In this document: positions 1 through 12,139 of the stretch, one piece after another
How the letters are laid out: every line of letters starts with the position of its first letter
How positions within the stretch are numbered: position 1 is the stretch's first letter
Assembly (NCBI GenBank): GCA_030549335.1
Contig: CM060188.1
Span: 68,354,696-68,418,695, forward strand
Length of the DNA stretch: 64,000 nucleotides
Direction: 5' to 3'
Source: Pontederia crassipes
Lineage: Eukaryota; Streptophyta; Magnoliopsida; Commelinales; Pontederiaceae
Program-made: the position numbers and the translations under genes
Notes under the pieces: model-generated
Databases searched by the model: none
The model's input: only the letters and a program-made list of their open reading frames with translations
What the model was told of the DNA's origin: nothing

Positions 1-1620
1 TTTTAGAAGTATTATTGGAATAACTTGCAGCGGAAGAACAGATCGTTGGAGACTTTTCTACGTTGTTACGAACTTGCCATCAGGAATTCAACCACACATG
101 AAAGGAGAACATATATCCACAATCCAAGTACTCAGGCATCATCGGAATTGCGGGAAGTTGTCGAATGGACTCACTCATCTGCTACAATGAAGAATGCCCA
201 ACTCATTCTTATTTTAAGTGTCCAAAATAACTTCATATAATCAGTTATATAACTACTCAGTAGTAGTTTATGAAGCTTCCATGCAGTTCATAAAACTGCT
301 ATTGTGGGCCAAGGATGGTAAAACTCTTTTGGGCGTCGAGGTCCAGCAATCTTCACTCACACACAATAGGATCTTACCCATATCTAGTTCTAATAAATGT
401 TTGTTATGATAAATGAATCGTGCGACTCATAAGTACATTAACAATTAAGAGAGAACTATGAACTATTGCTCATTAAGGGCCTATACTGTGACATATTAGG
501 GATACATAATTACTCAATCAATTTAAGAGACAAAATTTATGATCAACTATACTCAATCAATGTGTGAGCTCATGCTATAACTAGTCTATGTTGTATAACT
601 GTTCAATTATCATGTGAGCTAATACTATGATTTAACAATAATACATAGTTTCTCAAACATTCATGTTATACATAGTTTCTCAAACATTCATGTTACTCGG
701 TTTGCCCTAAAAGCATCTTGATTGCATCACCTAGAAGACACACATCCAACTTCATGCACGATGCTGTATATTTGCGTACTTACATATGGTACTAGTTGCA
801 TTGCAAATATCCTGTAGTTCTAAGTCAATTAATTTCCTAGTCATGGCTTAATGGACCGCATACACTTAACCTTTGAGTACCTCACTAAAATAGCAACCCT
901 AATCCATTACCTTGAAATATAGTCAATAATCTAAGGGCAATATCAGTACTTGTTCAATCCTTAAAAAGACTCACACTTTGACAAAAGTTATAGACTATTC
1001 GTCAAGTCTTACGGTTGACTTACCATACTAGGTATATAATTAAGTATCTCGGTAGAGCCTCCGACTGGAGCGCATATATATGTCATAAATTTATAACATT
1101 GCATAAACTGAAGTCTAATGGATGATGTGTGAGATGAGAACTTTAGAGCATATATCATTTATATTTTAATAGTGCTCATCGATAATCTTGGACTTTCTCA
1201 GCCTACCCCCGCTGCAACGGATGACGATTCCTCTTCGACTTAAGAAGAGGAATTTCATGACAATGGAGTGGTCGCTGTCAATAATGTTACTTGATCATAA
1301 ATTAAATAAGTTTTATTAATTTTATTATAGTTCACCTTATAATTAGAAAAAATATATTCTTTGTAAGTTGCAAGACCACTTTCATACCCGCTTCTACCGT
1401 GCGGGATATAGTGCTCTTGTCCTTGCCGGAAGGACCGGGTTCGTGAAAATATGTACCAATTGAAGTAAAGGATGATGCCTCTCGCGCATTTACTATACGA
1501 TTATATCTTTGTGTTATATAGTTTATTCTATATTATTTGTAAATTATTAACTTTTATAATTATTTTTAGGAATCAAATCAGTTTCATCTAGAACTCAGCT
1601 TAGGGACGATATGAAGATGT
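1..1620. other. AT-rich repeat-like DNA, no gene recognised
   Basis: No reading frame longer than about 70 codons is convincing here and none resembles a known protein. The text looks like decayed retroelement non-coding sequence, but I could not match it to another copy in the window. The only clear internal structure is a 27-bp perfect tandem duplication listed separately. Confidence 0.5.
641..694. repeat. 27-bp perfect tandem duplication
   Basis: Two adjacent identical 27-bp units (641-667 and 668-694), each starting ATACATAGTTTCTCAAACAT. No function is implied; replication slippage is the simplest origin. Confidence 0.9.
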
Positions 1621-1639
1621 TTTAAAGAGGTAATGAGAA

Positions 1640-2920
1640 AATTGATAATGATATAAGCTAGCAAGTGCACCAATCATTCAAGTAATAAAGTATTAGAGTA
1701 AAAGTTGTCGATCCCACGAGGAACTATTTTATATATTTATCAAATTTCAAAGGATAATAGGAGATATCGTACACGTTGTGGTAAAAGTGTTCAAAAAATA
1801 AAATTACTGAATGATAAAGAATTAAAATTAAATTCAACTACTGATGCATAGGTATTTAGGATGATGAATTACAAGCTGGACAAACTGATTCACCTGAAAA
1901 TATTAAGTTTGTTTCAAATGACGGATTAGAACCTACTTCAATTATTGATCTCTTATCATGATAAATCAAACTATCCCAATTTCAAATTTAACGAAGATTA
2001 TTCCATCTAGGCCCATAAACTAGTTAGACATAACTCAAGATGTAGTAAATTGTAGATTCTAAACTATTAACATCCATACAATGGTAATGTTTAATAGACC
2101 TCCAAACAAGTATCCCATCAAGGATTCTACGAGTGTGTTACGCAATGCTTCGACATTGGACTCTTAAATCTATTCCACATAAATCATGCAATCATAGTTA
2201 TCTATTTCTATCAGGATAATAGCCAACTAAAGAGTGCAATTAATCTTTGGAAAGCGTTAATAGCAACATGCATAATCGAAAAGAAAATGAAATTTATAAC
2301 AATTATAAACTGAAGGTCTAATAGTTTGCCTTTATCAATAAAACTATTACAAGATGTTTAACTAAAAAAATAACAAAAAACATTGAATTATAGAATAGAT
2401 AAACATAGAAAAATTGATGTCCAAAGTCATCCCAACAGCCAATCTCGTAGAAATCTTCCGAGCGAACCTTCTAAGTTTCTCATTTTCTTGACTTCAAAGA
2501 ATAGGATCCAAGCCCAGCATAAATTGTTTCTCACTGCCAGACGCCTCTATTTATAGTGGTTCATGTTTTCTTGTGATTCGAGAAGAAAGAAAAACCATTT
2601 TCATGTAGAATATGGTAAATTCAGAGTGTTATTATATTTGAGATTTTTTCCATGTCAATCTTTGAATGTTCTTTGGTAATTCTTCCGAAAATAAGTTTCC
2701 TTCTTGAAATTTATATCCGTCATGCCTCCTAAAATGCTCTTCCTGAATTCATTTGCAGCCATCACGAGGCATGAAGAGCTTTTCACAGCCGTGATTCAGG
2801 CACTTTTCCATTCACTCAAGCGACTTAAGTTGTTTCATGCCTGTGATGAGATTTTAACTGCCCATGAATATCAATTTCCTAGTATGTAAACATTATGTGA
2901 TACTTGTTATCCATGTTTCA
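1640..2920 (-). mobile_element. Ty3/Gypsy LTR relic (copy A)
   Basis: On the plus strand the segment starts with GCTAGCAAGTGCACCAATCA followed by AAGTAATAAAGTA and a CCCACGAGGAAC block. The same string order occurs at 3617-3697 and, in the opposite orientation, just before a primer-binding site at 30261. It therefore represents the 3' end of an LTR lying on the minus strand. The right-hand border is not sharp. There is no coding content. Confidence 0.6.
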
Positions 2921-2949
2921 CGGACCATTACATTGTAAATGTTCCTTTA

Positions 2950-3584
2950 AACCTTCCTCTGATATCCGTAAATCGATGAATTTTAAAACAATTGTCCTTA
3001 TATCGTCAGACAAGAATCTCTTACGGGTCTGAACACAATAGGGTTTCGAATAAAACATTTGTACTTATCTTTTTTCACTAATTTGGAACTCTTGTGATTC
3101 TCTCATGTGATAGGCTTTTGACTAACAAATTCCAGAATAGTTGCCGTTTGTCTTTAGGTCACCAAATAAGAATCCCTTGCGGATCTAATCACCTGAACAC
3201 ACCAAAGTTCTGAATAACACATTTATACCTCCTCTTCACTTTTAGGGTTTCACTACCCTCTTTTATCTTTGGTGAAAATTTTTCTTTTTTTTATAAGCTC
3301 ATCCAGCACTTGAGTATTCAATAGGATATAATTGTTATCAAAATAATACAAAAAAATGAATAAGTAGGTCTTGTCACAATATTCATAATTTCACTCGGCA
3401 TCTTTCTTCAAACCAATAAACCCTGCACTAAGGCAATAGATGATAAACATAAGGTACCTAGAATTTCATAATTAATTGGATTTCCTTGAATAGATCTTGG
3501 AAATAAGTAACTATTAAGACAAGAGGAACCTTGATATGATATTTTTGGGTTCTAAATTTTTTCAATAAAGATGCAATACGTAGC
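2950..3584 (-). mobile_element. Gypsy internal untranslated relic (copy A)
   Basis: This stretch matches, block by block, 15480-15920 and about 60520-60840, the region just inside the LTR of the same Gypsy family in minus orientation (shared blocks around CGGATCTAAT, CACTACCCTCTTTTAT and TTCAATAGGATATAATT). It has no long open frame. It ends where copy B's LTR begins, consistent with copy B having inserted into copy A. Confidence 0.55.
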
Positions 3585-4983
3585 TGATACAGATAATTTG
3601 TAATAAATAAATTTGCTAGCAAGTGCACTAATCATATCAAGTAATAAAGTATAGAGTAAAGTGTCAAACCCATGAGGACCTAGTCAAATATAATCTATTA
3701 TAATATTCTACTAGGAGAAGAAAAGGGTTTTGTGATAAAAATAAAAAAATTAAAGGTGCAAAAAATAAATAATAAGAAAAATAAAATAAATTGATGTTGA
3801 GCCTTGAGAATTATGGATGATTAATGTAAACATGAAACATGTGTGATCCTCTGAAATAATTGAGTTATAATAATAAATAGAGGAAATTGATTCTTAAGAC
3901 ATATTAGAAGTACCTAAAGTATTGACCTCTCAAGACGAGTAAACCAAGCTACCTTAACTTTTAATATAACTAATAACCGCAAATGACGAGTCAATTATTG
4001 ATTTTAGCAAAAATTAAGATGCATATGAATTTCGTACACTAATATTCACCAAAATTTGGAAAGAAAAATAGACCACACAAAATTTGGCACAAATGATGAG
4101 TTACCGAATACGTGTTATGTATGCCTCAACTTAAAAGTAAAAGATCAATTCTCAAAGTAATAATAATTTCTGAAACTAATCACTCCTCTTACATGTTTGT
4201 AATCTAATCTCAAAAATCAAATCACTCATAAAAAAGCAATGAACTCAGCATGCATAATCAAAAGAAATTGAAAAGTTTAATTAACTCAACTAATAAGTTC
4301 CAACAGTTTTCTTTCTCAAAAAAAAAATATATGAAATCTCTATTACAGAAAATATGAACAAGGAAAAACTAAGTAAATGAGCATCCAAGTAAATATAGAA
4401 GAAGAACTTGTAGCCTTCGGACCTCTGGACTGTTGCACAACACAAACGACAAGTTGCTGCGCAATCTTCTCCTTCGATTGGTCTTCAAGCCTTGAAATTT
4501 TTTTCTCTGAAATAGGGGACGAATTCCCATATCCCAACCACTCAAGCACCCCATTTTTTGTCTTATAGGGCCTCAATTTATAGCCTCTCGGTGTTCCAAA
4601 GTTTTTGGTAAAATTTTAGTTTGATTGGGAGTCTTTTTATGTCAAAATAATACAAATCCAGAATAGACTTTGATTGGACTTTAAAACCATCCAAAACTTA
4701 TTTAAATATGAGTAAATATATTTCCAAATGATCCCTGGTACTTAGGATAAAGTTTGGAACTATTCTGTAATTGAAATCACCAAGAAAAGTCGAAGAAATC
4801 TCGAAATCCAGCTTCGTAATGGCGTAAATATGACTTTTTCACTACCTGTAACGGTAATTTCACGACTCTCATAGTGTCTAAATCGAAGTAAAAGTGTGAT
4901 CTTAATGCCCCATAACATTCTGGACATGGCCCGTAACTCGGACAAGCTTGTTGCATGAAACTGGGATTTAACGGGCTGTTAAA
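3585..4983 (-). mobile_element. Ty3/Gypsy LTR, left part (copy B)
   Basis: Terminal part of a roughly 1.7-kb LTR whose remainder lies at 14747-15049. The interruption is the Copia element 4984-14746, flanked by the duplicated target TTAAA (4979-4983 and 14747-14751). The left edge begins TGATAC, a decayed form of the family's TGATG...CATCA LTR ends. Blocks around 4670-4760 recur at 58850-58960 in copy C. Not coding. Confidence 0.7.
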
Positions 4984-6480
4984 TGTTGGAGCAAAGTTTT
5001 TATGCCCTATGTAATTATATTTTGATGATACAAACCTTGAAAGATTAGAGTTTTATTTAAAATGTTGAAAATATCTAAAAAAGAATGAGTTGCTTCATGC
5101 ACTAAACTTTAAATTAATATTTGTGTATATTCCCACGAGATTCACATCAAGACATGAATATAAAAGTTATAGATAATATTATTAGCTTTTCATGGAATCA
5201 ATAATCATCTCATTTGGATATTGATATGAAAATTATGTATAAAAGAGTAAAGGACTAAAATATTTTATTGAAAATAGATAATTTTTTGTACTAAACTTTG
5301 AATCAATATTTGACTATGATCGCATTCGATTTTAGATGAATGATGCATATCAAAGTTGTAGAGAATTTTGTTAGCTTTCATAAAATAAAAAATCATCTCT
5401 TTTAGATAACTGTGCAAAATGTTATGATTAAAATAGTGCAGGACGATCGACCTAGCGATTGAAGTACCGGTCGTCTGGTCAGGCACACCGGACGATTGGT
5501 CAGTGCATAAATCACCCAGTTTAACTAGCAAAATGATGAGATCATGCCGGTCGAAGCACCGGTCGACTGGTCAACACGAAAAATGTAGAAATCTCACCAA
5601 CGGTCATCTTTTCAAATGGTTATGTGGACCGATCGACCGGTCAGTGCGCAAAATGCATTATAATGGTTATATTTTGACCCCAAAATTAGGAAACAAGTCC
5701 TAATGGCTAAATGGAGTTAAGAATTCTATAAAAAAGGACCTAAAGATGTAGGAATGATCAAGAATCCGTAGAAAAGTGGGAAGAACATTTGAGAAGTCCA
5801 TTTGAGCTCCAAGTTGCAAATCTTTTTATTTCTTTCTCTCATATTCTTGTGTGAGGTTCCAAATTGTGAAAGAGAGATTGTGGAGTGTTCTTGTGATATT
5901 TTGATATATAGTTGTTTTAGCTCCTGAGTGAAAAGATGTTGTGCCTTACTTCTTGAGCGAAAAAAAGAGAGTGAAAGAAGTGTGCCTCACCTTTTGAAAA
6001 GGAGAAAAGGCAAGAGTTGTAAAGGGTTTTCTTCAGTGCCCCATTTGGAATGAAGGAAGGGTTTTAGTGGAATCTCTGATGGTCTCGAGGTCGAAAAGTC
6101 GGAACGGGGATGTAGACCAAGGTGTGGCCTAACTTCATCAACATATCTTGACTCTTTTTGTTTGCTCCTTATCTTGCATTTATTCTTTATCGTTATTTGC
6201 TTGTGATCTATTTTCTTGATTTTCCTAAAGTGATTTCACGAAAAGAATTTTATATACCAATTCACCCCCTTGGTGCTTTCGATCCTACAATATTTTCTTT
6301 CCCTCTCCTTCCTACTTTATTATGCATGTGATATGATTGCTATTGTGCTGGTTTAAACAATAACGAATCAATTTTAAGCTTTCGCGATGATTTTCGTGAA
6401 ATGTGTATTTTTTATTTAAACACCAATTCACCCCCCACCCAACACCCCCCCCCCCCCTCTTGGTGCCTTTTGATCCTACA
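4984..6480 (+). repeat. 5' LTR of the Sirevirus-like element
   Basis: It begins TGTTGGAGC and ends GATCCTACA. Its middle (about 5440-5650) carries repeated CpG-rich motifs of the form CCGGTCGACTGGTCAG. A homopolymeric C run lies near the end (about 6447-6457), before the CTCTTGGTGCC motif. The aligned 3' copy starts at 12140. Confidence 0.85.
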
Positions 6481-6482
6481 AT

Positions 6483-6494
6483 TGGTATTAGGTT
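6483..6494 (+). promoter_or_regulatory. Primer-binding site, initiator-Met tRNA type (decayed)
   Basis: TGGTATTAGGTT lies two bases after the 5' LTR, at the place where plant Copia and Gypsy elements carry TGGTATCAGAGC. The first six bases match, after which the site is mutated. Confidence 0.65.
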
Positions 6495-6535
6495 GCTCTC
6501 GTTTCTTTTCTTAAGATTTAACCATCTTTTGGTGC

Positions 6536-7829
6536 ATGGCACCATTTTCTAGAGAAGGATTTTCTAGTTTTTACCCACCGATTTTTCAGGACTATTCTTT
6601 TGTTTCATGGAAAATTAGAATGAAGGCATATTTATGTTATGTTGATTTTGATATGTGGGAAGTTATAGAAAATGGTTTTGAAAAGCCAAAGAATATTTTA
6701 AATGGTGTTTCGATTGATCTTTCTTTCTTTGAATATGATGATTTTTAAATGACGATTGAAAAACTTGACTACAATGCTAAAAATATTTTTTATTCTTCTA
6801 TATATTCTTATGGTATGAATCTTATTTCTAAATGTTCCACTTTTCATGAGATTTGACAAGTTTTGCTAGATAATTAAGAAGGGAGTGGCTTCGATAAAAA
6901 GAGCGCATCAAATGTGGACAAATGAAGTATTGTGCTTAATGACAAAGAGTGCGAACGATGAGGTAACATCAACTTCATCTTATTCCTGTACTAATGATAG
7001 TGATGATAACATTGATATTGCTTTTGATGTTCATAAAGAATTTGTTTCACTTATTCAAAAGCATCTTTCTCTTATAAAGAAAAATGGATTATTAAAAGAT
7101 AAATTGGATAATTTGAAAAATGAAATTGAGATTTTGAAAAAGGAGAAAGATATTTCCCTAACTGAAAATGAAACTCTAATTAATGATCTCCATATTATGA
7201 AAAATAATTTAGAAAATTTAGAAAATGAAAAGAATGCATGTTTAATTCAAAATGAAATTTTTGGAAAAGAAGATAATGCGAGTGCAATTAAAAATGAATG
7301 AAAAAGGAAATTGATTCACTCTCTTTGACAATTAATAATTAGAAAAATTTTGAAGGTAGAGAACTCAAAGTCAATTGGATTGAAAAATGCTTTGCATGAT
7401 AAAATTGTTATGCCTTTGAAACATATTCAAAAGTCTATTAAAATGTTTGCAAAGACTAATGATTTTAAAAAGGAAATGAACTTAAGGAAAAATGTCAAAA
7501 GTACAAAAGTATATTATTTGAAATATTCTTATTCCTCAAAGCCAAAGCATGCTAATGATTATTATTTGAAGAATAAACACTTTTATGATCACTTTTTAAT
7601 TTTAAACATTCTCATGTCTCCTATAATGATACTTTGAAGTTTGGATATGATCATAATCACTCTATTAGTTCACCTACTATTTGTCATTATTGTAATGCTC
7701 ATGGTCATTATTCATTTGAATGCCAAATTAGAATCTATTAATATGGGTATGAAATTGATGTGGGTTCCTAAAGGAACCAAAATTAATCATGTTGGACCCA
7801 AACAAGTTTGGATACCAAAATGCAAATGA
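6536..7829 (+). pseudogene. Sirevirus-type gag, interrupted
   Basis: The N-terminal part (6536-6748) reads PPIFQDYSFVSWKIRMKAYL, the entry motif of Copia gag proteins. After stops and a frame change, 6885-7301 encodes a strongly charged leucine/lysine/glutamate coiled coil, then 7350-7637, and 7641-7829 follows after a stop. Around 7669-7720 the translation across a frame change gives CHYCNAHGHYSFEC, a CX2CX4HX4C zinc knuckle for RNA packaging, and the gag ends with VGPKQVWIPKCK, a common Sirevirus gag C-terminus. At least four breaks exclude an intact product, and the capsid part appears shortened. No protease follows. Confidence 0.75.
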
Positions 7830-10049
7830 TTTTTATTTGTAGGTGTGCCTCACAAGGGATGAGAAGAATAATTCAAGTAAAGTGAATGCACATACATTTT
7901 GGTTGTGTCATATGAAAAAAATGAAGTTGAAATCAGGTGGAGGCATAAAAGTTTGCGGTAAAAGTATTTTGGTATATGAAAATAAAAAATTGAACCCATT
8001 TTGATGTGATGCATATTTATGTTTTAGATTTGTCTATTTATTATTATAATATGTGCATAAAGATAGAAGATTATGATCTACGTGCATACTAAAATTATCT
8101 TGCTTATATAATCTTGAAAATGTCTATATTATTCATTTTGATTAAATATGCTTAATGAGAACATGACTATTGAATTATGCATGATCATTACTAAATTGAT
8201 ATTTTTGAACTATCTTATTAATTCAATGTGAAAATCATATTTATAAAAAATAAGGGCACTCATATCAAAATTAAAGTTTGCATGCATGATTCTTTACACT
8301 CAAAATACATTGATTTTGGCATTAAGCATGTATAATTTATTTGTATGAATCTTGTGTACTATTTTACATCTTGATATTTGTGATTCAAGATATATGATGT
8401 CTATGATTTTGATGTATAAAAGAATCGCATGTTTATGAATGAAAAATAGTAAATGACTACGTTTGGTTGAAGTTTGATTATCACATAAGTTATTGATGAC
8501 ACTTTATGTTTTAAGATCTTGATATAAGAATTGAATATCTTTAAAATATTTAGAAATGCAAACTTATGGAGAATTTTGAAATTAATACATAAAATATTCT
8601 TTTGACTTGTGATATTATACGTGCAAAATCTATGTTGTTCACATGTCAAAAGAAAGATAATTATATATCTAATTTTATCCTTCACATGTTTATTATCATG
8701 ACTATTCTTTGAATTTGGTAAAAGGAACAGACACATAAAAATATGAATGCTATCTTCTAAACTTGAATAACTTTTTGTTTATCTATATAGAATACTTCAT
8801 ATTTATAATAAATATATTTGACATAATATTTATATGACTCTTATGTTATGAGCTTTATGTGAATGAACATATTATGAATTTTGACTTGTTACACTATATC
8901 ATTTATACATGCACATTATGATTTGGTATAAGATGATTTATCATATTGCCGTGCCATTTAAAAAATATTGCATAATACATTCAATTGCTAAACTCTATGC
9001 CTATGCACATATTTGAAATAAAGAATATTACTAAAGAGATCATTTTCAACTTGCTTTATACATCTTCTATCAAAGTTGATTTATATGCTCATCCTTGTGA
9101 AAAATTTTGACTTGAATCTTATTCTTTCATATTTCAAATTATCATGTCATGTATTGAAAGTTATTTCCCTCATCTATAATTTGAAATAACTATTATCATG
9201 TTAAGAAAGAGGGAGCATGTAAAAGATTAAACTTTGAATACCTTTTTAGTTTCATTTCATGTTACCAATTTTGATTATTATCTTGTGACAAAGGAAGAAA
9301 AAGAAAATTGGATTTGAAGGAGTACAAACACAAATTTTAGAGTAAAAGTATTATGTTGAACCTAGAAAATGAAAAATTGGATATATTTGTGTGTCACAAT
9401 TATTTGTGCTTTATTCTTGTTTATTAGTTATCATAATTTGTGCATAAACTTATGATTGTTGAAAAGCCAACTTTTGGAAATATTTTGATATGTTAAACTT
9501 TGGAAATGCCTATGCTGTTTATTATGCTTATTTATTTGTCTTCGCATTATGAGTATGGATATTTATTTGGACTTTTATTTAGACATTCGATGCTTTGTGA
9601 GTTTGCAATTGAAAAAAGTCAAAGTTTTGAAAATTTAATCAAAGTTTGGAAAAACATTTTTTTAAATCAAATGTTTTTCATTTGTATTTGTCTTGATATA
9701 TAAACTCTTGTACTATAAAATTAATGTGCATAAACTTAAATAGTCATAACTTGTTTGAGTATTCATATATTGTAAGATATTTAACCATCAAATTTGTAAT
9801 GATGAGATATTATGTGATACCAGGAAATATATAAATAAGTTGAATTACATGAGAAATCTACATTCTCATGATTTGAAAATTTATTTTATCTTAGTACGAA
9901 TGTTTTAAATTTAAAATCTCAATGTTATGAAGATTCAGCTATGACCCATCATTCATAATGTTATATTATTATCATTTTCTTTGGAAGAAAAGGGAAACAA
10001 ATAAAGGACTAAAGGAAAAGAGAAAGAGATAGAAAATTGGCCATAATAC
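7830..10049 (+). other. Non-coding internal region of the Sirevirus-like element
   Basis: Extremely AT-rich, with no reading frame resembling protease, integrase, reverse transcriptase or envelope-like protein. In an autonomous relative the pol gene would be expected here. A purine-rich motif, AAGAAAGAGGGAGC, at about 9203-9216 resembles the additional purine tracts further right. Confidence 0.6.
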
Positions 10050-11444
10050 GGGGACAAGAAAACACATCATTAGAGAAGGGAAATCTGGTAATTAATATTT
10101 AAATTTTGGTCGTTATTGGTCATTAGCGACCAGCATTTCCCGTCGTTACCCCTCGTTATAGATGTCACCGTTAAAAGTCGATAACGATGTCTTAAAGGTG
10201 TTGGCCGTTAAAAGTCATCAACGATCAGAAATAATCTGATCGTTAAAACTATATAAGAACCATTTAGTTGGTCATTAAATATATTAATGGATAGAAATAT
10301 CTTTGTAATTAATAATCGTCAATGGCTAGTAATCCCGTTGTTAAAAGTCATCAACGATCAGAAATAATCCGGTCGTTAAAACTATATAAGAACCATTTAG
10401 TTGGTCGTCGAATATATTAATGCTAGAAATATCTTTATCGTTGATAATCTTCAATGACTAGTAATCTCGTCGTTATTGGTCATCAATGACTACAAATAAT
10501 TCGATCATTAAAACCAATATTGTCACGACCAGCCGAACCGATTGGTCCGATCGATCGGACCATCGATCGGTCACTAAAATAGTCTTGAATCACCCCTAAA
10601 ACCAAAGTGAAAATTGGACCATTTTGAACTATTTCAAACCGGTCAAAACCGGATAGAACAAGCCAAAATCGGTCTGAGTGAACCGGTTAAGTTAAAAATT
10701 TTATTTTAAATAAAAATTTGTGTTAGCCCATTGCCTACTTCTGAGGCCCATTTTATAGAGGATGTGTTGCTTTCACTTTCTTAGTGTCTTCAATGTCAGA
10801 CTATTCACTTGTACATATGTTTCTTTTGTTCTACTTATTTAATAACTAAATTTTGTCTTTATTTTTTTATATTACAGTGTAACTTTTTATTGTATTTTTT
10901 TAATAATTCATTTTTCCTACTTATTTAATTTATGAATGTTAAACTATTTTATATACATTTTTTTATTTTTTCCTTCATTTTATGGAATTTAAATATATAA
11001 AAAACTAATAATTTGGGTTTTTATATTCAATTTTATAAAAAAATTGGGAGAAATTCTATTAGATTTTGTAACGATTTTTCTCTTTCTATTGGATTTTATC
11101 ACATGTAATTATTAACTAAATGCATAAACTAATTTATTTTTAAAAATTTATGTTGCCTGAGAAATTAGTGTAGGGAAATGTTTAGTTCCTGCCAAATAAA
11201 ATATTAATTATATGCCTACTTGATCTTAATTTATAAATAATTAATGATGACAAAATTTAGTGGTCATTAATAATCACTTTTAACGACTGAAATTTACTTT
11301 TTTGAAATGAGCATTTTTCTCTTTCATTAATAATGTGTTTAATAATGTTCATATTTTTTTCTTGCCACTATTGACTATTTTTAATGACCAATTTTTTGTC
11401 TCGACATTAATAATTAGTCGTTAAAGAACCATTTTCTTGTAGTG
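10050..11444 (+). mobile_element. CACTA-like non-autonomous DNA transposon (approximate left end)
   Basis: The right end, TTTTCTTGTAGTG, is the reverse complement of the canonical CACTACAAGAAAA terminus. Both sides contain subterminal repeats built from CGTTA and GGTCATTA units (10105-10500 and 11255-11430). The left end is inferred from ACAAGAAAA at 10054; its first four bases are GGGG instead of CACT, and no 3-bp target duplication is found, so this border is weak. No transposase is present. A GC-rich segment with ACCGGTC motifs (about 10529-10690) may be another small insertion. Confidence 0.6.
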
Positions 11445-11669
11445 TTGTTAAAAAATTTGAAATATTATTTCATCCACCCACTTTGAATATGACTTTGTTA
11501 TTCTTATTGTCAAATTCTTGATTATTTTACATAATTCGATTTAAATTTGAAATATCATTGTTGTCTCAAAATTTTATGCAATATTTTGATTCCTTATGAT
11601 TTTTTTTAGACTTGTGTTATTCATAATCCCTAGACAATTTGATTTCCTGTTTGGCTCTTATGAATTGGT

Positions 11670-12139
11670 CATGACTTTAGGGAGAGTTATTTTTGCCTAT
11701 CGCATATATTATACATAAAATAATTCTTATGATGTGATATTTTACATGTTGCTTCTTATATGACAAAAGGGGAGACTAAAATTTTTTTTTTAAGAAGATA
11801 ACATGATTAAGGGGGAGTTACATATTGTTTCATATATGCTTCGTTTGCAAATTACTTTTTGATGAGACAAAAGGAGGAGAAATATAGGAGAAACATGATA
11901 AGAACATAAGAGAAATTTATATAGGAAAAATATATATATATAGCCCCTAATTTATTATGTGGACTTCATGAATATAACTATATATGAAAAGTACCTTATA
12001 TTTAAGACTTATGTGCATATCTATTACTATAAGGAAAGCATAGTTATAGGGGGAGTAAAATTGACTTTAATATCTTTTCATTCCCAACTTATATACTTTT
12101 CATATTTCTCAGTTTGTCTTTATAAAAAAAGTGAGAGGT
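11670..12139 (+). promoter_or_regulatory. Cluster of polypurine-tract-like motifs before the 3' LTR
   Basis: Besides the tract directly before the LTR (AAAAAAAGTGAGAGG, ending at 12139), there are TTAGGGAGAG (about 11680), AAAAGGGGAGA (about 11765), AAGGGGGAG (about 11809), AAAAGGAGGAGAAATATAGG (about 11868) and AGGGGGAG (about 12048). Multiple purine tracts upstream of the 3' LTR are a known Sirevirus hallmark, which supports the lineage call. Confidence 0.6.

Noticed and set aside
6447..6457. Poly-C run in the Sirevirus 5' LTR as a functional signal
   Set aside because: The 3' LTR has a much shorter C run at the same place, so it is a homopolymer expansion or sequencing artefact.
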